NCBI RefSeq assembly: GCF_017814435.1
Contig: NZ_JAGJCB010000003.1
Coordinates: forward strand, 186,001 to 250,000
DNA: 64,000 bases
Origin: Mariniflexile gromovii
GTDB lineage: Bacteria > Bacteroidota > Bacteroidia > Flavobacteriales > Flavobacteriaceae
Direction of reading: 5' to 3'
In this document: piece after piece, positions 24,184-32,842 of the stretch
How positions within the stretch are numbered: the stretch's first letter is position 1
How the letters are laid out: every line of letters begins with the position of its first letter
Position numbers and translations under genes: made by a program
The notes under the pieces: model-generated
Told to the model about the DNA's origin: nothing
The model's input: the letters and a program-made list of their open reading frames with translations, nothing else
Databases searched by the model: none

Positions 24184-26181
24184 ATGAAAATTACAGCCTT
24201 TTTATTAAGTATATGCTTTTGTACAAGCATGTTTGCCCAAAATTTTGATTTTGGAAAAGTTTCAAAAGAAGAATTGGAAGAAAAATTTAATCCTTTAGAT
24301 TCATCTGCAAATGCCACTTATTTATATAAGTTTAGAAAAACTTATTTTGAATACCGCCAAGAAAAAGGTTTTGTGTTGGTTACTGAAATTCATGAACGTG
24401 TTAAAATTTACAATCAACAGGGGTTTGAATACACCACAAATAAAGTAAATCTTTATAAAAGTGGTGGTGATGAAGAAGAGGTTAGTAGCCTTAAAGCATC
24501 TACATATATTTTAAATGAAGGTAAAATTGAAGAAACCAAACTTAAAAATGATGGTATTTTTAAAACAGAGCTATCTAAATATTTTGATGAAACCAAATTC
24601 ACTATGCCCAATGTTAAAGAAGGTTGCGTTGTAGAGTATAAGTATAAAATTTATTCACCGTTTTTTTGGAACGTAGATGATTTTATATTTCAGGAGGATA
24701 TTCCAATAAAAAAGTTAGACGCTACATTTTCAGCACCAGAATACTATAAATTTAAGGCAAATACCAAAGGTTTTCTCTCTGTAACGCCTAAAATGAGTAA
24801 AAAAAATGATAGAATAACGTTTAACAACAAAACAAGACATGTAAGTGGTAATACTGAATTCAGTACATCAAATGTCGATTATTATGCAAATGTTTACGAG
24901 TTTAGTTTATCAGATATCCCAGCCCTTAAAGATGAACCCTATGTAAATAATATTAATAATTACCGTTCTGCTATTAACTATGAATTATCTTATACAGATT
25001 TCCCGCAAACACCAATGAAATATTATTCTACAACTTGGGAAGATGTTGTAAAATCCATTTACGATAACCCAAACTTTGGTTCAGAATTAAATAAATCGGG
25101 TTATTATGAAAAAGAAATAGATGAAATTATAGGGACTATTTCAGACCCTGTTCAACGTACGTCGTTAATATTTGATTTTGTAAAAAACAAGGTAAAATGG
25201 AATGGGTATTATGGTTATTACACAAATGAGGGTGTAAAAAAAGCCTATAAAGATCAAGTAGGTAATGTAGCCGAAATTAATTTAATGCTAACTTCTATGT
25301 TGCGCTATGCAGGTTTAAAAGCGTTTCCCGTATTAGTAAGTACACGCCAAAATGGGGTTCCATTATTCCCTACAAGGGAAGGGTATAATTATGTAGTGTC
25401 TTATGTTAAATTGCCAGATGGAATCATTTTGTTGGATGCCACAAATAAGTACTGTACACCCAATACGCTTCCTTTTAGAGCATTAAATTGGCAAGGCAGG
25501 GTTATCGCAGAACATGGCGGTTCAGAGTTAATTGATTTGTACCCTAAAGAACCATCTAAAAATACCATATCGATGTTAGCTGCTATTTCAGAAAACGGCA
25601 CTTTAAATGGGAGCTACCGAGGAATAAAATACAACCACGATGCACTTTCTTATAGAGAAAAATATAATGATGCGAAAAAAGAAGATTTTTTAGAGAAATT
25701 GGAAAATAAATACGGCGGTATGGAAATTTCGGATTTTGATATTAAAAATGATTTTGATATTTCTAAACCTATTGTAGAATCTTATAAATTTTTGAAAGAA
25801 AGTCAAGCAGATGTTATTGGAAATAAATTATACTTTTCACCACTGTTCTTTTTGAAAACTAGCGAAAACCCCTTTAAATTAGAAAAAAGAGAATTTCCAG
25901 TTGATTTTGGATACCCTTCAAGTACAAAATACTTGATAAATATAGATTTACCGGAAGGGTACAAAGTTGAATCTGCTCCAACGCCCGTAGTATTAGCGTT
26001 GCCAGATAACTTGGGTTCATTCAAATATAATTTATTGGCATCCGATACAAAAATTCAATTGGTTATAGATGTAGAAATAAACCAATCCATTATATCACCT
26101 ATTTATTATGATGCCTTAAAAGCGTATTTTAGCAGCTTAGTAGAAAAGGAAGCAGAACAAATTGTTTTAACAAAAGTATAA
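24184..26181 (+). CDS. DUF3857 transglutaminase-like exported protein, second of two
   Basis: A 665-residue paralogue of the preceding protein, with signal peptide (MKITAFLLSICFCTSMFAQ), DUF3857 domain (about 50-240) and a transglutaminase-like region. At the place where the first protein has SYGDCKAL this one has DQVGNVAEINLML, so the catalytic Cys is replaced by Asn or Val and the protein is probably not an active transglutaminase or peptidase. The start codon follows the previous stop directly. One active and one inactive copy side by side suggests a complex. Confidence 0.78.
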   Translation: MKITAFLLSICFCTSMFAQNFDFGKVSKEELEEKFNPLDSSANATYLYKFRKTYFEYRQEKGFVLVTEIHERVKIYNQQGFEYTTNKVNLYKSGGDEEEVSSLKASTYILNEGKIEETKLKNDGIFKTELSKYFDETKFTMPNVKEGCVVEYKYKIYSPFFWNVDDFIFQEDIPIKKLDATFSAPEYYKFKANTKGFLSVTPKMSKKNDRITFNNKTRHVSGNTEFSTSNVDYYANVYEFSLSDIPALKDEPYVNNINNYRSAINYELSYTDFPQTPMKYYSTTWEDVVKSIYDNPNFGSELNKSGYYEKEIDEIIGTISDPVQRTSLIFDFVKNKVKWNGYYGYYTNEGVKKAYKDQVGNVAEINLMLTSMLRYAGLKAFPVLVSTRQNGVPLFPTREGYNYVVSYVKLPDGIILLDATNKYCTPNTLPFRALNWQGRVIAEHGGSELIDLYPKEPSKNTISMLAAISENGTLNGSYRGIKYNHDALSYREKYNDAKKEDFLEKLENKYGGMEISDFDIKNDFDISKPIVESYKFLKESQADVIGNKLYFSPLFFLKTSENPFKLEKREFPVDFGYPSSTKYLINIDLPEGYKVESAPTPVVLALPDNLGSFKYNLLASDTKIQLVIDVEINQSIISPIYYDALKAYFSSLVEKEAEQIVLTKV

Positions 26182-26507
26182 TGAACATTCAAAACGCACA
26201 ACAAGAAGTAGATAATTGGATTAAAGATCATGGCGTTCGCTATTTTAACGAGCTTACCAATATGGCACAACTAACCGAAGAAGTAGGCGAGGTAGCCCGT
26301 ATTATTGCCCGTCGTTATGGAGAACAAAGCGAAAAAGAAAGTGATAAAGACAAAGACTTGGGCGAAGAACTTGCCGATGTATTGTTTGTGGTATTGTGTT
26401 TAGCAAACCAAACAGGGGTAGATTTGCAAGAAGCTTTCAACAAACGCATGGATAAGAAAGGCAAACGGGACCACGATAGGCATCATAATAATGAAAAACT
26501 AAAATAA
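26181..26507 (+). CDS. MazG-like nucleotide pyrophosphohydrolase
   Basis: The 108-residue all-alpha protein shows the MazG metal-binding pattern, EEVGEVARII followed by GEELADVLFVV (ExxE ... ExxD). Proteins of this size hydrolyse nucleoside triphosphates or dCTP/dUTP-like substrates. The ATG overlaps the stop of the DUF3857 gene by one base, which looks like coupling within one operon without obvious functional relation. Confidence 0.86.
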   Translation: MNIQNAQQEVDNWIKDHGVRYFNELTNMAQLTEEVGEVARIIARRYGEQSEKESDKDKDLGEELADVLFVVLCLANQTGVDLQEAFNKRMDKKGKRDHDRHHNNEKLK

Positions 26508-26523
26508 ATTATAAGTATATTTG

Positions 26524-26550
26524 AACGCTTCTTTTAAGAAGCGTTTTTTT
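26524..26550 (+). terminator. Intrinsic terminator after the MazG-like gene
   Basis: Stem AACGCTTC / GAAGCGTT with a T-run at 26544-26550. It closes the operon that begins with rsgA. Confidence 0.85.
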
Positions 26551-26553
26551 ATT

Positions 26554-26601
26554 GTCAGTTCGAGCGTGTCACACTGAGCTTGTCGAAGTACCGTCGAGAA
26601 C
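26554..26601. repeat. Dispersed repeat GTTCGAGCG...TCGAGAAC upstream of aroA
   Basis: GTTCGAGCG at the left and CCGTCGAGAAC at the right, enclosing CACACTGAGCTTGTCGAAGT, is a repeat type frequent in Bacteroidota genomes. It is related to the copy at 4775-4803. It creates a spurious in-frame TTG start for aroA at 26580. Confidence 0.7.
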
Positions 26602-26627
26602 TATTTGTTAGTTTTTTAAATTATAAA

Positions 26628-27860
26628 ATGAATATCACACTTCAAAAATCGAAAATCGAAAATCGTCATTCTGAAATCACTATTACAGGTTCAAAAAGCG
26701 AATCGAACAGATTGTTGCTTTTACAAGCCTTATACCCAACCATAAATCTAGAAAATGTATCTAATTCAGATGATAGTTGTGTAATGACGGATGCTTTAAA
26801 ATCATCGTCCAACTTAGTCGATATTCATCACGCAGGAACCGCCATGCGATTTCTAACAGCCTATTTCTCCATTCAAGAAGGGCGCGAGGTAACTCTTACC
26901 GGTTCTAAACGCATGAAGGAACGCCCCATTCAAATTTTAGTGGAAGCTTTAAAAGAACTTGGTGCAGAGATTAGTTATGTAGAAAATGAAGGGTTTCCGC
27001 CTATAAAAATTACAGGAAAAAAATTAACTAAAAACAAAGTTTCCTTAAAAGCAAATGTTAGCAGTCAGTACATTTCAGCTTTATTGTTAATTGCTTCCAA
27101 ACTAGAAAACGGTATTGAGTTAACTTTGGAAGGCGAAATTACCTCCGTGCCTTATATAAAAATGACCTTGAGTTTGTTGGATGAAATAGGTGTAGAATCT
27201 TCATTCATAGGGAACACCATAACCGTTAAACCCAACACCAAAAACATAACACCAAAGACATTAACCGTAGAATCCGATTGGTCTTCAGCGTCTTACTATT
27301 TCAGTATTGCGGCACTTTGCGAGGTTGGAACAGAAATAACCTTGTCATCTTACAAAGAAAATTCGTTGCAAGGCGATTCGGTTTTAGTAGATATTTATAA
27401 ATCTTTTGGGGTTGAAACAACATTCAAAAACAATTCAGTAACTCTAAAAAAAGTGTCAACCATCAATCGTGAATCTGTAATCGAATTCGATTTGGCAAAC
27501 GCTCCAGATATTGCCCAAACCATTGCGGTAACCTGTTTTGCATTAGGTTTGCCTTGTAATTTAACAGGGCTTCACACCTTAAAAATAAAAGAAACCGATA
27601 GATTGGTTGCTTTAAAAACCGAAATTGAAAAATTAGGCGGAACCGTAGAAATAACAGATAAATCTTTACATCTGTCCGCTTCAAATACCATAAAGGAATA
27701 TGTGCCAATTGCCACTTATAACGACCATAGAATGGCCATGGCGTTTGCACCAATAGCCCTCAAAGCGCCTATAGTTATTGAAGATGCTGAGGTGGTTTCA
27801 AAATCGTATCCAACCTTTTGGGACGACCTAGAATCCATTGGTTTTAAAATAACTAAATAA
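26628..27860 (+). CDS. aroA: 3-phosphoshikimate 1-carboxyvinyltransferase (EPSP synthase)
   Basis: Transfers enolpyruvyl from PEP to shikimate-3-phosphate. The 410-residue protein starts at ATG 26628 (MNITLQKSKIEN); an in-frame TTG at 26580 lies inside a dispersed repeat and is rejected. SKSESNRLLLL near the N-terminus, the substrate segment GTAMRFLTAYF and GSKRMKERPI, and DHRMAMAFAP near the C-terminus are family motifs. It is not adjacent to the Phe/Tyr operon but serves the same pathway. Confidence 0.94.
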   Translation: MNITLQKSKIENRHSEITITGSKSESNRLLLLQALYPTINLENVSNSDDSCVMTDALKSSSNLVDIHHAGTAMRFLTAYFSIQEGREVTLTGSKRMKERPIQILVEALKELGAEISYVENEGFPPIKITGKKLTKNKVSLKANVSSQYISALLLIASKLENGIELTLEGEITSVPYIKMTLSLLDEIGVESSFIGNTITVKPNTKNITPKTLTVESDWSSASYYFSIAALCEVGTEITLSSYKENSLQGDSVLVDIYKSFGVETTFKNNSVTLKKVSTINRESVIEFDLANAPDIAQTIAVTCFALGLPCNLTGLHTLKIKETDRLVALKTEIEKLGGTVEITDKSLHLSASNTIKEYVPIATYNDHRMAMAFAPIALKAPIVIEDAEVVSKSYPTFWDDLESIGFKITK

Positions 27861-27875
27861 TAATCACGTATTTAC

Positions 27876-27907
27876 TTGACAACGCCTATTTCACAATCGT
27901 ATATTTG
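27876..27907 (+). promoter_or_regulatory. Promoter upstream of queA
   Basis: TTG (27876-27878) and an exact TATATTTG (27900-27907) are 21 bases apart, followed by CACCC. This is the cleanest Bacteroidota promoter in the area and predicts a start near 27913, leaving a leader of about 150 bases. Confidence 0.7.
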
Positions 27908-27910
27908 CAC

Positions 27911-27943
27911 CCGTTTATAATTTCAGTATTGGTTTATAAACGG
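27911..27943 (+). promoter_or_regulatory. Stem-loop at the 5' end of the queA leader RNA
   Basis: CCGTTTATAA (27911-27920) pairs perfectly with TTATAAACGG (27934-27943) around a 13-base loop. It begins at the predicted transcription start, so the RNA would carry a 5'-terminal hairpin. Function unknown. Confidence 0.45.
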
Positions 27944-28065
27944 ATAAACAAATAAACACATAAACTTTTTTTAAATGAACCATTCAATTTCTATGTTTTT
28001 TATATAGTTTAGAAATGTCTTATTGAATGTGCCATTTGACAATTAATAAAAATAAATTTTAGCAA

Positions 28066-29115
28066 ATGAAATTATCACACTTTGGTTTTAATTTACCGGA
28101 AGAATTATTAGCAGAATACCCAGCAGAAAATAGAGATGAATCTCGTTTAATGGTTTTAGATAGAAAAAAACAAACCATCGAGCATAAAATGTTCAAGGAT
28201 ATTATCGAGTATTTTGATGAAGACGATGTTTTAATTCTTAACAACACTAAAGTATTTCCTGCCCGTTTATATGGTAATAAAGAAAAAACAGGAGCAAGAA
28301 TCGAAGTGTTTTTATTGCGCGAATTAAACGAAGAACAACGCCTTTGGGATGTTTTGGTAGATCCAGCCCGTAAAATAAGAATTGGTAATAAATTATATTT
28401 TGGTGATGATGATACCTTAGTAGCAGAGGTTATAGACAACACCACATCAAGAGGTCGTACCTTACGTTTTTTATATGACGGTTCTTATAAAGAATTCCGA
28501 AGAAAATTAAACGAACTTGGTGAAACACCACTTCCTAAATACATAAAAAGAGAAGTGCAACCAGAAGATGAAGAGCGTTACCAAACCATTTATGCTAAAA
28601 ATGAAGGTGCCGTAGCAGCTCCAACAGCAGGTCTACATTTCTCTAAGCACCTATTAAAACGTTTAGAAATTAAAGGAGTGAAATTTGCTGAGGTAACCTT
28701 GCACGTTGGTTTAGGAACTTTCAATCCAGTAGAGGTAGAAGACCTTTCTAAACATAAAATGGATAGCGAAGAGCTTAAAATTGAAAGCAAAGCGGTAGAA
28801 ATAGTTAATGCTGCCAAAAAAAGAAAAAAACGTATTTGCGCAGTAGGTACTACGGCTATGCGTGCTATAGAAAGTTCGGTGTCTTCAAACGGCGAATTAA
28901 ACGAAATAGATGGATGGACAAACAAATTCATTTTCCCTCCATACGATTTTAGTATCGCAAATTGCATGATTACTAACTTCCATACGCCAAAATCAACACT
29001 TTTAATGATGGTTTCAGCATTTGCAGGACACGATTTCATTAAAAAAGCATACGAAGAAGCTGTAAAAGAAAAATACAAATTCTACAGTTATGGCGATGCC
29101 ATGTTAATCATATAA
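28066..29115 (+). CDS. queA: S-adenosylmethionine:tRNA ribosyltransferase-isomerase
   Basis: Adds the epoxycyclopentane ring from SAM ribose to 7-aminomethyl-7-deazaguanine in tRNA on the way to queuosine. The 349-residue protein has [24 protein letters not shown] N-terminus (here [20 protein letters not shown]), [21 protein letters not shown] and [11 protein letters not shown]. Length and motifs agree with the family. The leader is unusually long; a terminator follows 5 bp after the stop codon. Confidence 0.95.
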   Translation: MKLSHFGFNLPEELLAEYPAENRDESRLMVLDRKKQTIEHKMFKDIIEYFDEDDVLILNNTKVFPARLYGNKEKTGARIEVFLLRELNEEQRLWDVLVDPARKIRIGNKLYFGDDDTLVAEVIDNTTSRGRTLRFLYDGSYKEFRRKLNELGETPLPKYIKREVQPEDEERYQTIYAKNEGAVAAPTAGLHFSKHLLKRLEIKGVKFAEVTLHVGLGTFNPVEVEDLSKHKMDSEELKIESKAVEIVNAAKKRKKRICAVGTTAMRAIESSVSSNGELNEIDGWTNKFIFPPYDFSIANCMITNFHTPKSTLLMMVSAFAGHDFIKKAYEEAVKEKYKFYSYGDAMLII

Positions 29116-29121
29116 ATTCCA

Positions 29122-29149
29122 AAAAAGCCTTGTTAATTCAAGGCTTTTT
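29122..29149 (+). terminator. Intrinsic terminator after queA
   Basis: Eleven-pair stem AAAAAGCCTTG / CAAGGCTTTTT with six-base loop TTAATT, ending in Ts. Confidence 0.88.
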
Positions 29150-29421
29150 CATTCCTGCCAAAGCAGAAATCTATTTTTATTTGGGCATTCCCCTATCGGG
29201 TCGCGTTTTCCATTGCAAGTCCTCGCTCGTACCTCGCTGTGGGCTTTCCATTGCAACCGCTAATGCAAATTCCAACATCAATTCATAATTCGTAAATCAA
29301 AAACCATAATTCGTTATTTGTTTATGAGTTTATAAGGTTATTAGGTTTTTCGTAAACCGTCAATAGTAATTCATAATTCATAATTCGTAAATCAAAAACC
29401 GTAAATCGTAAATCGTTTCAC
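29150..29421. repeat. Repeat-filled gap between queA and rlmN
   Basis: No gene is seen here. It contains the ATTCCTGC...GCAG type repeat (29150-29172), a reversed GCGTTAG...GGTAACGCC-type copy (29183-29266, with GGGTCGCGTTTTCCATTGCA and GGGCTTTCCATTGCA), and AT-rich direct repeats of TCATAATTCGTAAATCAAAA at about 29283 and 29372. Confidence 0.6.
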
Positions 29422-29429
29422 TATTTTTG
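29422..29429 (+). promoter_or_regulatory. -7 promoter element immediately upstream of rlmN
   Basis: Exact TATTTTTG (TAnnTTTG) ends 8 bases before the ATG, predicting an mRNA with almost no leader. No TTG is found at the normal -33 distance. Confidence 0.5.
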
Positions 29430-29437
29430 CATCATAT

Positions 29438-30478
29438 ATGGCAGCAACAAAAAAAGACATTCGCGCATTAACCAAAGAGCAACTTCGAGAATTTTTCGAA
29501 AAACAAGGAGATAAAGCCTTTCGTGGCAACCAAGTTTACGAATGGTTGTGGCAAAAAGGAGCGCATTCGTTTGAAGATATGACCAATGTTTCAAAAGAAA
29601 CACGCCAAATGCTGGAAGATAACTTTGTTATCAACCATATAAAAGTAGATACCATGCAGCGTAGTAACGATGGTACGGTTAAAAATGCGGTACGTTTACA
29701 CGATGGACTGATTGTGGAGTCGGTTTTAATCCCAACGGCCACTAGAACCACCGCATGCGTGTCCAGTCAAGTAGGGTGTAGTTTAGATTGCAGGTTTTGT
29801 GCCACGGCGCGTTTAAAACGTATGCGTAATTTAAACCCCGACGAAATTTACGATCAAGTAGTAGCCATCGATAACGAAAGTAAATTGTATTTCAATCGTC
29901 CATTAAGCAATATCGTGTTCATGGGCATGGGCGAACCGCTTATGAACTATAACAACGTTATCAAGGCCATTGATAAAATTACATCTCCCGAAGGCTTGGG
30001 CATGTCGCCAAAACGTATTACCGTTTCCACATCGGGCGTACCAAAAATGATTAAAAAAATGGCCGATGATGATGTGAAGTTCAATTTAGCAGTGTCGTTA
30101 CATTCCGCAATAGATGAAGTTCGAACTACCATCATGCCGTTCAATGAAACCTTTCCTTTAGAAGATCTACGCGAAGCTTTAGAGTATTGGTATGCTAAAA
30201 CCAAACGAAAAATTAGTTATGAATATGTGGTTTGGAAAGGTATTAACGATACCCAAAAAGATATTGATGCCTTTGTTAAGTTTTGTAAATATGTACCATG
30301 TAAAGTCAATATTATAGAATATAACCCTATTGACGATGGCGAGTTTCAACAAGCATCCAACGAAGCTTTAGAAAATTATATAAGTCATTTAGAAAAAAAC
30401 CGAATTGTTGTAAATGTACGCCGAAGCAGAGGTAAAGATATAGATGCCGCTTGCGGGCAATTGGCTAATAAGAGTTAA
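29438..30478 (+). CDS. rlmN: 23S rRNA (adenine-2503-C2)- and tRNA-methyltransferase
   Basis: Radical SAM enzyme of 346 residues methylating A2503 of 23S rRNA and A37 of some tRNAs. The iron-sulfur cysteines are C114, C118 and C121 (CSLDCRFC). The family features MGMGEPL, TVSTSGVP and, near the end, RGKDIDAACGQL with the methyl-accepting Cys of the C-terminal motif are present. It ends 3 bp before a bidirectional terminator shared with the convergent gene. Confidence 0.95.
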   Translation: MAATKKDIRALTKEQLREFFEKQGDKAFRGNQVYEWLWQKGAHSFEDMTNVSKETRQMLEDNFVINHIKVDTMQRSNDGTVKNAVRLHDGLIVESVLIPTATRTTACVSSQVGCSLDCRFCATARLKRMRNLNPDEIYDQVVAIDNESKLYFNRPLSNIVFMGMGEPLMNYNNVIKAIDKITSPEGLGMSPKRITVSTSGVPKMIKKMADDDVKFNLAVSLHSAIDEVRTTIMPFNETFPLEDLREALEYWYAKTKRKISYEYVVWKGINDTQKDIDAFVKFCKYVPCKVNIIEYNPIDDGEFQQASNEALENYISHLEKNRIVVNVRRSRGKDIDAACGQLANKS

Positions 30479-30480
30479 AA

Positions 30481-30513
30481 AGTAAAAAGCTGTATGGACA
30501 ACAGCTTTTTACT
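30481..30513. terminator. Bidirectional terminator between rlmN and the T9SS cargo gene
   Basis: A 13-pair perfect stem AGTAAAAAGCTGT / ACAGCTTTTTACT around the loop ATGGACA. A/T tracts on both sides serve both converging genes. Confidence 0.88.
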
Positions 30514-30527
30514 AAGTTTGAAACGAA

Positions 30528-31553
30528 TTAATTTTTTATAAACTTCTTAGTAGTTTTACCTTCAGTTGAATATATATTTAATAAATAAACACCACTACTT
30601 AATTCTGAAACTGATATTTGATTTCTTATGTTTTTATCAATTAAGGTTTTAACTATTCTTCCATTGATGTCGGAAATTTCAAACCTATCAGGTTTAATCG
30701 TGTTGGGCATTGTTAAATTAATAACATCATTTACAGGATTTGGGAATAATTTAATTGATTTGGATATCTCATTATTATCCACTCCTAATAGTAACATCTC
30801 AGTAGCAACGGCTCGTACCTTAAAATCGTCAAAATAAGATGTTGTTGAAACCGTATTATCTGTGCCAGGATAAACTACTATATCAGTTTCAAAAGGAGTA
30901 TTGCCCATAGCGCTTCCATTATAAGCCAAGTAAAAATCACTGCTCCTGTACGTAACTTCTCCGGTTGTTACATCAAATGCTATTCCTGCTTTATACCAAG
31001 TATCTTCTAATAGTACCACATCTGCTGTACCTCCATTGCCTAAAAAGACATAATATGTGCCCAGGCCACTACTGCCATTAGCATAAAGTAAACCCTCAAT
31101 GATTTTAGTTTCTGGAAAAAAAACAAGTCCTGCAATGATTTTCGTGTAACCAGTATCATATATTTCTACACTTATTTCATTTTTACTTGTTGTTGTAGAG
31201 CCAGTAAAAAACCAAAACTCCACTTCAATGATATTATTTGTTGGTGTTCTGGTATTATTCCAAAAATCATTCAATCCATCTTTCCAAATATATCTCGTAC
31301 CACTTCCATTACTTGATCCAGTGATTTGTAAAACATTGTCGCCTCCACCTGCATCAACTATTTGAAAATCGGAATTTAAACCAGTATTTGTAATAGTATA
31401 GAAGTTACCTTGGCCAGCTACTGTACCAGTAGTATTGGTGCCAATATTTCCCGCAGTTAGGGCATTAAAGTTTTCAGAATCAAAAATTTGGGCATTGCTT
31501 TGAAAACTAAAAAAAAGAGATAAAGTAAGCCATAACAAAGTAAAATTTTTCAT
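30528..31553 (-). CDS. Secreted protein with T9SS type A C-terminal sorting domain
   Basis: A signal peptide (MKNFTLLWLTLSLFFSFQSNAQ) directs it through Sec. The last 75 residues are a type IX secretion sorting domain: KLFPNPVNDVINL, then ISDINGRIVK and LSSGVYLLNI, ending KTTKKFIKN. The passenger region (about 23-260) is Gly/Thr/Asn-rich with beta character (GSNGSGTRYIWKDG, EVEFWFFTG), reminiscent of a concanavalin-like lectin fold, but no enzyme motif is evident. I take ATG 31553 rather than the TTG two codons upstream. It is probably cell-surface or secreted. Confidence 0.8.
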   Translation of the reverse strand: MKNFTLLWLTLSLFFSFQSNAQIFDSENFNALTAGNIGTNTTGTVAGQGNFYTITNTGLNSDFQIVDAGGGDNVLQITGSSNGSGTRYIWKDGLNDFWNNTRTPTNNIIEVEFWFFTGSTTTSKNEISVEIYDTGYTKIIAGLVFFPETKIIEGLLYANGSSGLGTYYVFLGNGGTADVVLLEDTWYKAGIAFDVTTGEVTYRSSDFYLAYNGSAMGNTPFETDIVVYPGTDNTVSTTSYFDDFKVRAVATEMLLLGVDNNEISKSIKLFPNPVNDVINLTMPNTIKPDRFEISDINGRIVKTLIDKNIRNQISVSELSSGVYLLNIYSTEGKTTKKFIKN

Positions 31554-31676
31554 AAGCAAAGAGGGTTTTTAAGATTAATTAATTAACAATATATAAAATA
31601 TCGAGAAAGTATTCAAACTTAAAAAGTTAATTATAAGTGGGTTGTAATTATTTATGTAGTTCAAGTATTTTTTTAG

Positions 31677-31684
31677 TACGTTTG
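31677..31684 (+). promoter_or_regulatory. -7 promoter element for the polyprenyl synthase gene
   Basis: Exact TACGTTTG, 24 bases before the start codon. No clear -33 partner. Confidence 0.45.
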
Positions 31685-31707
31685 TTGTTATAAAGTAATT
31701 TTTTAAT

Positions 31708-32685
31708 TTGAAAATAGTAGAGCAAATAAAATACCCCATAGCCTTTGAGATGGATCTTTTCGAGCAAAAGTTCCTACTTTCAATGTCTAGTAAAGTGGCG
31801 TTGCTTAATAGAATTACAACGTATATAGTAAACCGAAAAGGGAAGCAAATGCGCCCTATGTTTGTTTTCTTAGTTGCTAAAATGGTGTCCAATGGCGAGG
31901 TGAGCGAACGTACTTATAGAGGTGCTTCGGTTATTGAACTTATACATACCGCCACCTTGGTTCATGATGATGTGGTAGATGATAGCAACCGCCGCCGTGG
32001 GTTTTTCTCTGTAAACGCTCTTTGGAAAAATAAAATAGCGGTTTTAATTGGCGATTATTTGCTGTCAAAAGGCTTGCTTTTAAGTATCGATAATAACGAT
32101 TTTGATTTGCTTAAAATCATTTCCATTGCCGTACGGGAAATGAGCGAGGGTGAATTGCTTCAAATTGAAAAAGCTAGAAAACTTGATATTACCGAAGCTG
32201 TTTACTACGAAATTATACGCCAAAAAACAGCTACTTTAATTGCTGCTTGTTGTACTTTAGGTGCTGCTTCCGTAAAACCAGAATCTCAACACGTGGAAAC
32301 GATGCGAAAGTTTGGCGAACTTATTGGTATGGCATTTCAAATTAAAGATGATTTATTTGACTATAGCGACGACCAAATTGGCAAACCTACCGGTATTGAT
32401 ATTAAAGAGCAGAAAATGACCTTGCCTTTAATTTATGTACTGAATCAAGCGGAAAAGAAAGATAAAAAGTGGTTAATCAATTCCATAAAAAACCACAATA
32501 AGGACACAAAACGTGTTAAAGAAGTGATTGCTTACGTGAAAAATAATGGCGGGTTGGATTATGCCATTGCCAAAATGAAGCAGTTTCAAGAAGAAGCTTT
32601 GCAATTACTTAAAACTTACCCAGATTCAGATTATAGAAATTCACTGGAATTGATGGTTAATTATGTGATTGATAGGAAGAAGTAG
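31708..32685 (+). CDS. Polyprenyl diphosphate synthase (long-chain trans-isoprenyl)
   Basis: Head-to-tail condensing enzyme of 325 residues making the side chain of menaquinone or a related long-chain prenyl diphosphate. Both Asp-rich motifs are present: LVHDDVVDDSNRRR and FQIKDDLFDY, with GKQMRPM before the first. The only initiator giving the conserved N-terminus (MKIVEQIKYPIAFEM) is TTG 31708; the next in-frame ATG would remove 14 residues. Related to octaprenyl diphosphate synthase IspB; chain length cannot be read off here. Confidence 0.88.
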   Translation: MKIVEQIKYPIAFEMDLFEQKFLLSMSSKVALLNRITTYIVNRKGKQMRPMFVFLVAKMVSNGEVSERTYRGASVIELIHTATLVHDDVVDDSNRRRGFFSVNALWKNKIAVLIGDYLLSKGLLLSIDNNDFDLLKIISIAVREMSEGELLQIEKARKLDITEAVYYEIIRQKTATLIAACCTLGAASVKPESQHVETMRKFGELIGMAFQIKDDLFDYSDDQIGKPTGIDIKEQKMTLPLIYVLNQAEKKDKKWLINSIKNHNKDTKRVKEVIAYVKNNGGLDYAIAKMKQFQEEALQLLKTYPDSDYRNSLELMVNYVIDRKK

Positions 32686-32706
32686 TTTTGGTTTTTTAAG
32701 TTTCGT

Positions 32707-32790
32707 TTAATACAAAGATAAAGTTCCGTTTCAATGAACTTTATCGGTTGTTAAATGTTAAACGAAGTTAGTAAAAATTTCTCACAAAGT
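32707..32790. repeat. Hairpin repeat AAAGTTC...GAACTTT, copy 1
   Basis: ATAAAGTTC-cgtttcaat-GAACTTTAT hairpin followed by GTTAAACGAAGTTAG and TCACAAA. The same series of blocks recurs at 39877-39957. Sits between two unrelated, convergent genes. Confidence 0.65.
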
Positions 32791-32842
32791 CGAGTCTGAA
32801 AAATAGTGTTTTTCAAATTATAAAAGAGGAGCTAAAAACCTG

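Noticed and set aside
26580-26627. N-terminal extension of aroA from a TTG codon
   Set aside because: Encoded by a dispersed repeat that occurs elsewhere; ATG 26628 gives the family N-terminus.
28590-29078. 162-codon minus-strand open frame inside queA
   Set aside because: Shadow of a conserved coding region, no independent support.
29281-29411. Possible short CRISPR-like array from the repeated TCATAATTCGTAAATC units
   Set aside because: Only two or three imperfect AT-rich copies, no regular spacing, no cas genes.
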